A DNA stretch of 64,000 nucleotides from Halobacillus dabanensis (GTDB lineage: Bacteria > Bacillota > Bacilli > Bacillales > Halobacillaceae), in assembly GCF_900114165.1 (NCBI RefSeq), contig NZ_FOSB01000015.1, positions 18,062-82,061 of the forward strand, read 5' to 3'. The notes under the pieces are model-generated. The model searched no databases and was not told the DNA's origin. It saw only the letters and a list, made by a program, of their open reading frames with translations. The translations under genes were made by a program, and so were the position numbers. Every line of letters starts with the position of its first letter. Position 1 is the first letter of the stretch. Positions 1 to 8,091 of the stretch are shown here, piece by piece.

Positions 1-363
1 ATAAATAAAGGGGTACGAACAGTAGAACAGGCGAATGCCGAAGAAGTTGAATATAAGAACAGGCAGTTTAATAAAGCTACGTATTCTAAACAATCACAAA
101 GTCCGGAGGTATTACCGAAATGGTTTAAAAACCGCGAAGAACAAAAAAATCATCATATAAATAAAAAACCTAGCATCGAAGATACAGCTCGAACCATTGA
201 GTTAGCGATAAAGCTAAAAAGACCGAGAGAGAACATTCTTGAATCGATTGATGATCGATATAACCTTTCTGAAGAAGATATAGCTTCTATTCGGGAAGGG
301 AAACGCACAGCTATAGACGTTTTATTAGAACAATTGAAGTTTAGTATGGCGGGAGAACCATAA
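1..363 (+). CDS. C-terminal part of a possible replication (DnaD-like) protein
   Basis: An open frame enters from the left edge and ends at TAA 361-363, giving 120 residues without a start. The first third is basic and low-complexity and includes LPKWFKNREEQ, a tryptophan-containing linker of the kind found before the C-terminal tail of DnaD/DnaB-type or plasmid Rep proteins. The rest is helical and charged (ARTIELAIKLKRP, LSEEDIASIREGK). Position just upstream of a conjugation module fits a replication initiator of an ICE or plasmid, but this is inference because the DNA-binding part lies outside the window. The next small gene starts 20 bp downstream, so the two may be co-transcribed. Confidence 0.45.
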   Translation: MNKGVRTVEQANAEEVEYKNRQFNKATYSKQSQSPEVLPKWFKNREEQKNHHINKKPSIEDTARTIELAIKLKRPRENILESIDDRYNLSEEDIASIREGKRTAIDVLLEQLKFSMAGEP

Positions 364-382
364 ACTTGGGAGGTAAGATAAG

Positions 383-616
383 GTGAAATCTAATAAAAAG
401 CATTTTGCATATTATGACATTGCTTCACAAGCTGACAATGTAAAAACCTTTGAAGGAAAAAGATATGATGTGCGTGGCATTTGGGCGGTTGATCGTCATG
501 GTACTACTGAAAAGCTGGCCAGTATCTATTATCGAATTCGAACCGTAAAAGATGGTCAATTTAGAACCATTGCTAAACGCAAAAACCCTTTGAGTGAGCT
601 GAAACCTGTCAAGTAA
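383..616 (+). CDS. Small conserved-type hypothetical protein of the conjugative element
   Basis: The product has 77 residues, starts at GTG and is preceded by the ribosome-binding site GGGAGGT (369-375). It is basic and rich in aromatic residues (KKHFAYYDIASQ, IYYRIRTVKDGQFR) and probably forms a small beta-rich domain. I do not recognise the family. The 20-bp gap to the upstream frame suggests one operon. It ends before a 410-bp non-coding stretch full of inverted repeats, so it is likely the last gene of the upstream transcription unit. Confidence 0.6.
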   Translation: MKSNKKHFAYYDIASQADNVKTFEGKRYDVRGIWAVDRHGTTEKLASIYYRIRTVKDGQFRTIAKRKNPLSELKPVK

Positions 617-678
617 ATATAACGATTTTAACACGTGTTTAAATAGCACATATTGAACATTGAAAACTATATATCTAT

Positions 679-935
679 GTTAGGAAATTGAAAGGTCATA
701 GAACTTTCCTAACAGTCGATGACCGTTTGGTGCGTGTTACGTGAAACGCATCTTGTGACCGGGTAAGCGTTGTATCTATTATGGTTTACTTATATAAAGT
801 GAGGTATAAACTGATGAAGCTTTGTATAGTTTATCCTAGATACATAAAGTTCTTCGTATAGGCTAGAAACGTTGTGCATTGTAGAAAGGATAATCATTCT
901 ACATAGGGTTGATTGTATCTCGCCATAAACAATCA
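679..935 (+). ncRNA. Candidate structured RNA / leader of the transfer operon
   Basis: The 412-bp gap between 617 and 1028 has no convincing ORF but contains a run of inverted repeats. These are 679-687 with 705-713 (9 bp, GTTAGGAAA), 731-735 with 746-750, 772-778 with 837-843 (GTATCTA/TAGATAC) enclosing 806-812 with 828-834 (ATAAACT/AGTTTAT), 880-886 with 897-903 (TGTAGAA/TTCTACA), and 910-916 with 929-935 (TGATTGT/ACAATCA). The nested pair makes a multi-branched fold plausible. It lies directly upstream of the first transfer-operon gene. It could be a cis-regulatory leader, a small RNA or a single-strand/transfer origin. The strand is assumed from the downstream gene. Confidence 0.4.
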
Positions 936-1028
936 TTTAATAATTATGATTAATCTTCCATAATGTGGATTTATATTTAAGTAGGTGTTAGAATCGTTAT
1001 ACAAATCACTTGAGGGGAGATTGATCTG

Positions 1029-1469
1029 ATGGCAAAGCGTTGGATCGGTGGTTTGGCTGGATTTGTTATAGTTTTAATCCTAGTTGGTTGCGGATCTCAA
1101 GGAGCCACAGGTCAAGTCGAGTCATTATCACCAGGTGACATGAAAGAAGCTCTACAAAACAGTGACAAGGTTTACGTTTTAGTAACTGATGCGTCTGAGG
1201 AAGAAAAAAGAGATGAATATATCAAGGTTGTGGAAGAGAATATTGAAGAAATTAATGTGAAAGAAATTAATGCTCAGAATCAAAAAATCCTTGAGGGGGA
1301 TATGGATTTGAATGAAATAGGTTTGGAAGGTAGTGAACTCTTCCAATCTCTGAGTTACTATGAGGATGGCCAATTGCAGAATCGTATCTCTTTAAAAACA
1401 CAGAAATACCAAACCCTTGAAGGTAGGGAGCAAGCAATACAAAAATTCATCAACGAAACTTCATCCTAA
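1029..1469 (+). CDS. Secreted lipoprotein at the head of the transfer operon
   Basis: This is a 146-residue protein with a signal sequence of about 22 residues ending in the lipobox LVGC, so it should be lipid-anchored outside the membrane. The start ATG follows GAGGGGAG. The mature part is acidic and alternates helices and strands (DKVYVLVTD, NVKEINAQNQKI, GSELFQSLSYYEDGQL), which could be a thioredoxin-like fold, though no CxxC is present. Lipoproteins are common in Gram-positive conjugation loci, where roles in channel assembly or entry exclusion are known; which applies here is not visible. A strong terminator follows immediately. Confidence 0.65.
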   Translation: MAKRWIGGLAGFVIVLILVGCGSQGATGQVESLSPGDMKEALQNSDKVYVLVTDASEEEKRDEYIKVVEENIEEINVKEINAQNQKILEGDMDLNEIGLEGSELFQSLSYYEDGQLQNRISLKTQKYQTLEGREQAIQKFINETSS

Positions 1470-1471
1470 TG

Positions 1472-1504
1472 GAAGTGATCTTTAATAGATCACTTCTTTT
1501 TTTA
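1472..1504 (+). terminator. Rho-independent terminator after the lipoprotein gene
   Basis: GAAGTGATC (1472-1480) pairs perfectly with GATCACTTC (1488-1496) and is followed by a run of T. It lies 3 bp after the lipoprotein stop codon, so the lipoprotein can be expressed separately from, or in excess over, the genes downstream. Confidence 0.85.
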
Positions 1505-1535
1505 TGGATGAAAACCTTGAAAGGGGGTGATGTAA

Positions 1536-1730
1536 ATGGGCGTTACCAATCGTGAACTAAAGCAATCAAAAGACTTGGTTCAGACGCTGCTAACCATCCA
1601 AGACATTTCTTACAATGAGTGGCTTCATGAAAAACATCAACAATACATTCAAGAAAACCAAGATGTCGTTATGAAGTCATTGCTCCATTACAAAGGGGTG
1701 GATGAAGAAAACAAGAACAAAAACATTTAA
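1536..1730 (+). CDS. Small hydrophilic protein of the transfer operon
   Basis: The product has 64 residues, starts at ATG and has the upstream site AAGGGGGTGA. It is helical and charged, without a membrane segment or cysteines (RELKQSKDLVQTLLTIQD, NEWLHEKHQQYIQENQD). It is not recognised. It sits between the lipoprotein terminator and the pilin-like gene with a 15-bp gap to the latter, so it belongs to the transfer operon and may be a soluble accessory or regulatory protein. Confidence 0.5.
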   Translation: MGVTNRELKQSKDLVQTLLTIQDISYNEWLHEKHQQYIQENQDVVMKSLLHYKGVDEENKNKNI

Positions 1731-1745
1731 AAAGGGGAGAGTATA

Positions 1746-2009
1746 ATGAAGTTCTTTGAAAATTATTCCATGCTTGCTGCCATTAGTAATTTACAATCCA
1801 CAGGGGCCTCTATTTTAACGGCCATGCAGCTATTGGGTATTATTTCGGCTGCCATTGCTTTTGGTATAGGCGCCTACCATCTTATCTGGGGTGGAGTAAG
1901 AGGTCGTCAAAGCTCTATTGTGTGGTTTATTGGTGGTGCCGTTGGACTTGTCGTTCTAATGGGAGCTACCGCTATTGCTGAATACATTGACAGTCAGGTG
2001 ATTTTTTAA
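1746..2009 (+). CDS. VirB2/TrbC-like small membrane protein (pilin or channel candidate)
   Basis: This 87-residue protein has two hydrophobic helices (about residues 27-50 and 59-80) separated by a short basic loop, WGGVRGRQSS. That is the layout of VirB2/TrbC pilins and of the small two-helix proteins encoded early in Gram-positive type IV secretion operons. There is no long cleavable signal peptide. Small size, topology and location ahead of the coupling protein gene support the call; sequence alone does not prove pilus function. The ribosome-binding site is AAGGGGAG. The next gene starts 14 bp downstream. Confidence 0.55.
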   Translation: MKFFENYSMLAAISNLQSTGASILTAMQLLGIISAAIAFGIGAYHLIWGGVRGRQSSIVWFIGGAVGLVVLMGATAIAEYIDSQVIF

Positions 2010-2023
2010 AGGAGTGTAGGTTC

Positions 2024-3133
2024 ATGAGGGTATTATTCACATCAAAAATGGATGGTGAAATTTCGAGCTTTCACCCTTATTCCTTCCAGGAAATTGTCGT
2101 TCTAACGGCAGAATTGGATGCTAAATTAAAGAAGAAAAATGCCAAGCCAATTCTGCTTGACTTTATGATATTTAATGAAGAAGGAGACAAGCTGTACAAC
2201 GGCTCATATGAGATGGGAGCAGAAGGGACATCAAATATTTATGACCATGTGTGTCAAAAGCTTTTACAGCTACCTATGGAAAATAAAAATGAAGAAACAA
2301 AAAGGGATGTCTTCCTTCAACAATTAACTTCTAACACACCAGCATCTTATCAAATTGATATGACAGAAGTATTGAAAGAGAAGGAAGTACAAAAGTCGAA
2401 TTGGAAGCAACTTGGTAAGCGTGGCAAAATTTTTGTGAGTGTGATTAGCACCACATTGATGGTGGCCATAGTTACATCCATTACTCTATTTATACTTCTA
2501 AGCAATCAAAGCAAAGATCTAAAAGCCATGACACAAGAGCTTGGAAAAATGGAGAATGTTAAAACGGCTTATGAAGGTTACTGGACAGGGGAGCAGAAAA
2601 AGGCTGTTGACCTGTTACAAGGAATGGAAAACTTAACGGAATCGGAGCGCCAAACATTGCTTCATTTTCTTGTGGAACTTAAAAAGTATGATCAAGCTTT
2701 GCAATATGTAGGAAAGGAAGATACTTCTTCACTGGCTGAGCAAGTCATGAAAGTTCATGGCCTGGAAGAATTGATTTCCTTTCAAGAATCTTACCCAAGT
2801 CCTTTGGGTGAATTTAAAATAGCCTTTCACCATGGGGAATATAAACAAGCGGTGGATATTCAAGATATGGCGATGTCTCCTAATCTGTATAAACAAAAGG
2901 GGATCGCTTATTTGAGGCTTGATCAATTGGAAGATGCCAAAAAGATGGCTAGTGAAGCGAAAAATGATGAACTGAACAAAAAGATTAATGAGTATCAAGA
3001 AATTGAGGAACAGTTGACTAAGATAAACAGCCAAATAGAAACAGAGAAAAAGTCAGAAGATCAAAATCAATCTAAAATCGATTCGCTTAAGGAACAGCAA
3101 GATGATCTGGAGAGTCTAAAGAACAATATATAA
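2024..3133 (+). CDS. Single-pass membrane assembly protein with TPR-like and coiled-coil region
   Basis: The product has 369 residues. An N-terminal cytoplasmic domain (about 1-125) is followed by one membrane helix (about 137-160, FVSVISTTLMVAIVTSITLF). The C-terminal half is helical, with short repeats resembling TPRs (HHGEYKQAVDIQDM, RLDQLEDAKKMASE) and a terminal coiled coil (320-369) rich in Glu, Gln and Lys. The arrangement recalls EssB/YukC-type proteins of type VII secretion and bitopic scaffold proteins of conjugation machines, but I cannot assign a family. Location between the pilin-like gene and virD4 indicates a structural role in the mating channel. Confidence 0.55.
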   Translation: MRVLFTSKMDGEISSFHPYSFQEIVVLTAELDAKLKKKNAKPILLDFMIFNEEGDKLYNGSYEMGAEGTSNIYDHVCQKLLQLPMENKNEETKRDVFLQQLTSNTPASYQIDMTEVLKEKEVQKSNWKQLGKRGKIFVSVISTTLMVAIVTSITLFILLSNQSKDLKAMTQELGKMENVKTAYEGYWTGEQKKAVDLLQGMENLTESERQTLLHFLVELKKYDQALQYVGKEDTSSLAEQVMKVHGLEELISFQESYPSPLGEFKIAFHHGEYKQAVDIQDMAMSPNLYKQKGIAYLRLDQLEDAKKMASEAKNDELNKKINEYQEIEEQLTKINSQIETEKKSEDQNQSKIDSLKEQQDDLESLKNNI

Positions 3134-3146
3134 GAGGGTGATTTAT

Positions 3147-5636
3147 TTGAAATCAGTCATTGCTAAAAAACAGGTGCTTATTCTACTAAGCATCTGTTTT
3201 TTTATATCCACGATGCTGGTCAGTACTTTCGTATGGAACCTGGGTTATGCCATGTGGTCAACCTTAAAGACTTTTCCAAAATTCAGTAAACCAATAGAAA
3301 TTAAAGCTTCATTTTTGACGGATTTTCATATGCAAGAACAACCTCTCTACTATGGAATAGCTGCCTTGATCGGTCTTATCGGCATAGCCCACATGATTTA
3401 CAAACTTAGAAGTAACTTTAAACCCGTAGGTAAGGACGAAAAAGGTTCTCAGAGATTTGCAACTAGAAAAGAAATTCAACAACAGTACAAAGCCATTCCT
3501 GATCGAAAGCAACCCTATAAAGGTCAAGGTGGTCCAGTATTATCGAGAAAGGGGGATAAGGCATTTATTGATCCATCCCCTGTCAATAATTTAATTATTG
3601 GGACCACAAGGAGTGGTAAGGGTCAAACGTATGTGATTCCAACCATAGATGCCTACTCTCGTGCTGAACATCAGCCCTCTTTAGTCATCAATGATCCTAA
3701 AGGGGAGTTATTTGCTTCTAGCCGGGAGACGTTGGAGAGAAGAGGATATGAGGTTGAGGTTTTAAACTTAATGAATCCAATGCAAAGCATGAGCTTTAAT
3801 TTGCTGGAGTTGGTTAAACAATCTTATAAGGATGGGGATTATTCTACAGCTCAAACGCTTTGCGAAACCATTACTCATATGCTTTACCATAACCCGAATG
3901 CTAAAGAACCTATGTGGGATGATTCAGCTAAATCACTTGTGAATGCGATGATCCTTGCGGTTACAGAGAAAAGCATAACAGAAGGGATGGAAGAGAAAAT
4001 TACGATGTACACGGTCGCTAGCATGCTCTCAGAGTTAGGGACTAGAAATGAGATGGATGAAGATGGTCAAGAATACAATGCATTGGATCAATTTTTCCAA
4101 GAACTACCCCAATCACATGTAGCGAAAGGTCAATATGCAACGAGTAATTTTTCCAAAGGGAATACTCGATCAAGCATTTTTACGACAGCGATGAATGGAT
4201 TGACGAAGTTTACAATGAGTGAAACAGCTAAGATGACAGCAAAAAATTCTTTAGATTTAAAAAGAGTGGGCTTCGGTCAAAGTATTAAGGGGCGAGGTGA
4301 TCCTTTTTCCAAAGTGATGGTTTCATTCCCGGATGGATCCACTGAAATCAATCAATCAGGAGAGAGTGGGACATGGACTATTAACTTTAAAACCTCATTA
4401 GAAGCTGGTGATCATTTAGTTATTTCTCAAGACTCGGCTCCTGGTAATTCAAAAGATAAAGAAGTTCAAAAGGATAGCTCGACGATTCGGATTGACAAAG
4501 TAGAGAAGGAAACGGGCAAGGTTTCCTTCTCTTATATTTCTGCTAGCGGCACTATGGAAGTAAAAGAAATTATTTACTCCAATAAGCCCATTGCAGTGTT
4601 TATGGTCACACCGGATTATGATACGTCTACTCATGCTATTCCGTCTATTTTCGTTAGCCAATTGTATTATGTATTATCCAAAAATGCAGCCATTGCCAAA
4701 GGACAAAAATGCTTGCGAGAAGTGGTCTTTATGTTAGATGAGTTTGGAAATATGCCTGCGATAGCAGATATGGATAATAAAATAACGGTATGTTTGGGAA
4801 GAAACATTCGCTTTCACTTAGTTGTTCAATCCTATGCTCAATTAAAAGATCTGTATGGAGAAGATGGGCAAGCCACCATACGTGGTAACTGTGGGAATGA
4901 AATTTATATATTGAGTGCTGACTATGATTCTGCTTCCTATTTTTCTTCCAAGTTAGGAAAGAAAACGTTAAATACTCAAACACGGTCTGGATCTACTTTT
5001 TCACTGGATAAGTCGAAAACGGAAAGTACGGAAGGAAGAGATCTTCTAACCGCCAATGAACTGCAGGAATTGGAGGAAGGAGATACGGTAGTGCGACGTG
5101 TACTATTACGTCGTGATAAGAAAGGAAGAAAGATTCGTGCCTTTCCTATTTATAATACAGGAAAATACAGTATGAAATATGCTCACACGTATCTTAGTTC
5201 AGAATTCCGTCCAGGGCGATCGATTACGGAAGAAGAGATTTCTACCCCACACCGCCATGTTCATCCAGCAGAATTAGTTATTGACTTCCAAACTGGCTAT
5301 TCTAATAAAGCACAGATAGACGAGGCCGCAGAGGATTTGGGAAATCTTTCGCAAAATGGACCATTCAGCGATTCAGAACCATCTACGGAATGGTGGAGGA
5401 AGGAAAAAGTGGGAGAGTTCTTTGATAAAAGCACATTTTCACTGATCCATCAGGAAATTGCTCCTCATTTAGAACACAGTGAGGAGGAAATGAATGAGGA
5501 ACCTATGGAAGCTTTTCTTTATAACTTAAAGCTTTTAGGCGATCATCAAGAAATTAACCGACAAGTGTATAGTCACATTCGCAAACAAATAGATAAGTTA
5601 ATTGAAGAACAGGAAACACCAGGGGAGCAGGGATGA
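3147..5636 (+). CDS. VirD4/TraG-type coupling ATPase
   Basis: This is a type IV coupling protein of about 829 residues that recruits the relaxase-DNA complex to the transfer channel. Two N-terminal membrane helices (about 9-31 and 66-86) anchor a TraG/VirD4 NTPase domain. Walker A is GTTRSGKG (about 152-159), NDPKGELFA follows, and VVFMLDEFGNMP is Walker B. FHLVVQSYAQLKDLYG is typical of the family. The C-terminal 150 residues are acidic and may bind substrate. I prefer TTG 3147 over GTG 3138 because AGAGGGTG (3134-3141) overlaps the GTG and is well spaced for the TTG. The insert at about 385-460, between the conserved NTPase blocks, is not obviously part of the core. An intrinsic-terminator-like hairpin lies inside codons 8-19. 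Confidence 0.92.
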   Translation: MKSVIAKKQVLILLSICFFISTMLVSTFVWNLGYAMWSTLKTFPKFSKPIEIKASFLTDFHMQEQPLYYGIAALIGLIGIAHMIYKLRSNFKPVGKDEKGSQRFATRKEIQQQYKAIPDRKQPYKGQGGPVLSRKGDKAFIDPSPVNNLIIGTTRSGKGQTYVIPTIDAYSRAEHQPSLVINDPKGELFASSRETLERRGYEVEVLNLMNPMQSMSFNLLELVKQSYKDGDYSTAQTLCETITHMLYHNPNAKEPMWDDSAKSLVNAMILAVTEKSITEGMEEKITMYTVASMLSELGTRNEMDEDGQEYNALDQFFQELPQSHVAKGQYATSNFSKGNTRSSIFTTAMNGLTKFTMSETAKMTAKNSLDLKRVGFGQSIKGRGDPFSKVMVSFPDGSTEINQSGESGTWTINFKTSLEAGDHLVISQDSAPGNSKDKEVQKDSSTIRIDKVEKETGKVSFSYISASGTMEVKEIIYSNKPIAVFMVTPDYDTSTHAIPSIFVSQLYYVLSKNAAIAKGQKCLREVVFMLDEFGNMPAIADMDNKITVCLGRNIRFHLVVQSYAQLKDLYGEDGQATIRGNCGNEIYILSADYDSASYFSSKLGKKTLNTQTRSGSTFSLDKSKTESTEGRDLLTANELQELEEGDTVVRRVLLRRDKKGRKIRAFPIYNTGKYSMKYAHTYLSSEFRPGRSITEEEISTPHRHVHPAELVIDFQTGYSNKAQIDEAAEDLGNLSQNGPFSDSEPSTEWWRKEKVGEFFDKSTFSLIHQEIAPHLEHSEEEMNEEPMEAFLYNLKLLGDHQEINRQVYSHIRKQIDKLIEEQETPGEQG
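3170..3203 (+). promoter_or_regulatory. Terminator-like hairpin inside the start of virD4
   Basis: ACAGGTGCTT (3170-3179) pairs with AAGCATCTGT (3188-3197), ten pairs with one G-T, followed by seven T. This matches an intrinsic terminator, but it lies about 25 bp inside the coding sequence. It may attenuate transcription into the ATPase genes unless ribosomes translate across it. Confidence 0.45.
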
Positions 5637-5667
5637 AAAATGGGAAAATAATAAAGGTGGTGATGGA

Positions 5668-7551
5668 GTGTCCGATGAAGAGCTGTTAGAGATATTGTTA
5701 AGGTTTTCCGAAGTCTTATCAACGAATAATATCTTTACATCTGGGTTAAGGATCGTAGGGTGGGGGACGATATTATTCTTGAAAATGATTGTTGATGGTT
5801 TGGAAGGAATGGTTGATCAGGTCTTAACCTTAACGGATTTCTTTTTGAGCGATCCCGTGACTAACTTTCTCGAAACCATCCAGCCTGCTCTCTATATTAT
5901 GCTGGCCATCTCATTGGGAATGATCGGCTTTCGATTAATCTTTAATAAAGAAAAGAATCGATCTGACATTCCAATGAACCTATTTATATCTATCATGACG
6001 ATTACTCTGTTGTCTTTTGGAATGGGGAAAGTGAATGACTTTACTGGAGATGCGATGGACGTAGCGAAAGTACAAACAGATTCTTTTACCACCTCCGATC
6101 GAGTAATGGAAGACCATATTACAGACATAGTCATTTATGAAGAAACAGACTGGACAGATCCAGATGTAGAAGAACAGCATCATATAAGCCCAGACTCAAT
6201 TGATAAAATATCTATTAATGAAACTATTGACGATAGTTTTGAAAAATCTAATGGCGATAGCCTATCAAATAAAGGCCAAAAGATTGTAATGAACAAAGTA
6301 GGATTGGAATCAAATGGCGAAGAAGGGCTTGTTGAGTTAGGAAAAAGTGGTCTGTTTGATTTCCTTCCAGAAAATTATTACAGGTGGCATGTGGATTGGT
6401 TTACTGCCATCGTAACTCTTTCCGTTATGGCTTTTACCATGATATTAATATCGATTAAAGTAGCCAAGCTCTGTTTTGAGCTTGGCTTTAATCATATCGT
6501 GGCGCTAATTATGGCGTATTCGGATATATCCACGGGGCAGCGATTGAAAGCGATCATTAAGAATATTGGAAGCATCTTTGCTTCTCTTATCATGATTTTC
6601 TTAAGTTTACGTGTGTATATGTTTTACACAACCTTTATAGATAATAACCTTGAAGGACTTGGATATTTGATTGCTTTAATTGCAGGAAGTTTGGCCGTCA
6701 TTGATGGTCCTAATATCGTACAGAAGCTCTTTGGAATTGATGCTGGATTGAAAAACGCCTGGCATGTTGCGATGGGTGGTTACCTTGCTTCTAAAACGCT
6801 TGGACCTCCCGTTAAGAAGGCTGCAGGAGCTATTACAAGTGGTGGAGCATCAGCCTTAATGAATACAGGTGCCGGGACAGCTGGTGCAGTCGCTGGTATC
6901 TATGGGCGCAAGGATGAGGGGAAATCTAAGACAAATGGAAAAAGTGTTTCATCATTAACTGAAGGAAACCGGAAAAAACAAGAGCCAAGTCCAATGACAT
7001 CCAATCAGGAAGGACAAAAAGGTTCGTTGGGAGGAAAAGAAATTAGAAGTCCAGAGGCAGGAAGTCGTTCATCCAGCTATGCAACTCAGGGTCAGTCCCA
7101 TCCTTCTTTTCAGAAAGGGTCTTCTATGAACACTACAAAAGAAGATCCCCCAGGAGGATTGGACGTACCGTCATCGAACCAAAGCAATGAGCAACCTATA
7201 TATATTCAACCTAAGAAAGACAAAGAACAAGAGAAAGATATAGGTAGTAGTGAAACAGTAAGCACACGTTTAGATGCGAACGATAATGAATCTAAGACTG
7301 GGGCCAAAATAGCAGCAAACACTAAAGCAGAAACATCAGATATAAGAGCTCCAGAAAGTACAGATGATATCCCAATGCCGAATCAATACAGAACAGAGCA
7401 GCGAACGATAGGGAATTATATGAAAGACCGTATGGAGGAGAGATTCAATAATAACCCTAAGGTTCAAAGTGCAAAACGAACGTACAACTTATCTCGAAAC
7501 ACTACGGAGAACTGGATAAATAAAATTAAGAAACGCGGGCCTGAGTCTTAA
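5668..7551 (+). CDS. VirB6/TrbL-like polytopic channel protein
   Basis: This is a membrane protein of about 627 residues. Hydrophobic segments lie near residues 30-50, 70-95, 105-120, 235-265, 275-290, 305-330 and 340-360. They are followed by a Gly/Ala-rich stretch (KKAAGAITSGGASALMNTGAG) and a long, polar, low-complexity C-terminal tail of about 200 residues. This is the layout of VirB6/TrbL/PrgH-type inner-channel proteins. I chose GTG 5668 because AAGGTGG (5654-5660) precedes it by 7 bp; an upstream TTG at 5602 would overlap virD4 and lacks a site. The tail probably makes cytoplasmic contacts. A hairpin overlaps the stop codon. Confidence 0.8.
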   Translation: MSDEELLEILLRFSEVLSTNNIFTSGLRIVGWGTILFLKMIVDGLEGMVDQVLTLTDFFLSDPVTNFLETIQPALYIMLAISLGMIGFRLIFNKEKNRSDIPMNLFISIMTITLLSFGMGKVNDFTGDAMDVAKVQTDSFTTSDRVMEDHITDIVIYEETDWTDPDVEEQHHISPDSIDKISINETIDDSFEKSNGDSLSNKGQKIVMNKVGLESNGEEGLVELGKSGLFDFLPENYYRWHVDWFTAIVTLSVMAFTMILISIKVAKLCFELGFNHIVALIMAYSDISTGQRLKAIIKNIGSIFASLIMIFLSLRVYMFYTTFIDNNLEGLGYLIALIAGSLAVIDGPNIVQKLFGIDAGLKNAWHVAMGGYLASKTLGPPVKKAAGAITSGGASALMNTGAGTAGAVAGIYGRKDEGKSKTNGKSVSSLTEGNRKKQEPSPMTSNQEGQKGSLGGKEIRSPEAGSRSSSYATQGQSHPSFQKGSSMNTTKEDPPGGLDVPSSNQSNEQPIYIQPKKDKEQEKDIGSSETVSTRLDANDNESKTGAKIAANTKAETSDIRAPESTDDIPMPNQYRTEQRTIGNYMKDRMEERFNNNPKVQSAKRTYNLSRNTTENWINKIKKRGPES

Positions 7552-7565
7552 CTTGGTCCGCGTTT
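7531..7565 (+). promoter_or_regulatory. Hairpin overlapping the virB6-like stop codon
   Basis: AAACGCGG (7531-7538) pairs with CCGCGTTTT (7558-7565), spanning the stop codon at 7549-7551. It resembles a weak intrinsic terminator and stands immediately before the ribosome-binding site of the next gene, so it may lower downstream expression or stabilise the upstream mRNA. Confidence 0.5.
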
Positions 7566-7586
7566 TGTTATGAAGGAGTGTTTTTA

Positions 7587-7901
7587 TTGCAATACAAGAT
7601 TCCATCCGAAATTGGAAGTGAGTTGAAGATTAACCGTCTATTTTACCTTACAGACTTACTTGTGGTTCTCATCCTGGGTGGCATAGGTTTTACATTCCGG
7701 TATGTCGTTCATTCTTCTTTCGTTTGGTACTATGCCATCTTTTGGATCTTATTGATGGTTGCTTGGTTGATTCGACCCAAAACGAACCCAAAGCTGCGTA
7801 TGGTCAAAGCCTTGTTCTTAGCTGTCACAAGGGACCGAATTGCTTATTGTGCCATCGATAAAAAAGAAGGGGAGGATGGTAGGAATGGGGATCAAATATG
7901 A
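7587..7901 (+). CDS. VirB3/PrgI-like two-helix membrane protein (DUF5592-type)
   Basis: The product has 104 residues and two membrane helices (about 26-45 and 50-68), followed by a basic segment ending in RMVKALFLAVTRDRIAYC. VirB3, TcpE and PrgI-type proteins share this size and topology and are normally encoded just before the VirB4 ATPase, as here. I chose TTG 7587 (MQYKIPSEIG) because AAGGAG (7573-7578) is 8 bp upstream; GTG 7578 overlaps that site. The family name DUF5592 is from memory and should be checked. It overlaps the next small gene by 17 bp. Confidence 0.7.
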   Translation: MQYKIPSEIGSELKINRLFYLTDLLVVLILGGIGFTFRYVVHSSFVWYYAIFWILLMVAWLIRPKTNPKLRMVKALFLAVTRDRIAYCAIDKKEGEDGRNGDQI

Positions 7902-8091
7902 AGAGTTAAATGATGAAGAATATGTGTTTCAAAAGTTTAAGGCCCTTCTTGAAGAACAGCTTGGACGAGACTTAACACAAATAGAAGCACGGAAGATTCG
8001 GTGGTTGTCTGGATGGGAGCATGAGATGGTCGGCGTATTTTTTGACCTGATTCATGAAGTAGCAGGAAAGAAAAATGAGGGAGGCCTTTAA
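7885..8091 (+). CDS. Small cytoplasmic protein of the transfer operon
   Basis: A product of about 68 residues, acidic and helical (YEELNDEEYVFQKFKALL, EARKIRWLSGWEHEMVGV). I chose ATG 7885, preceded by GGGGAGG, rather than an in-frame start further upstream that would overlap its neighbour more. It overlaps the VirB3-like gene by 17 bp and abuts the next start without a gap, so the genes are translationally linked. The family is not recognised. Confidence 0.5.
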   Translation: MGIKYEELNDEEYVFQKFKALLEEQLGRDLTQIEARKIRWLSGWEHEMVGVFFDLIHEVAGKKNEGGL

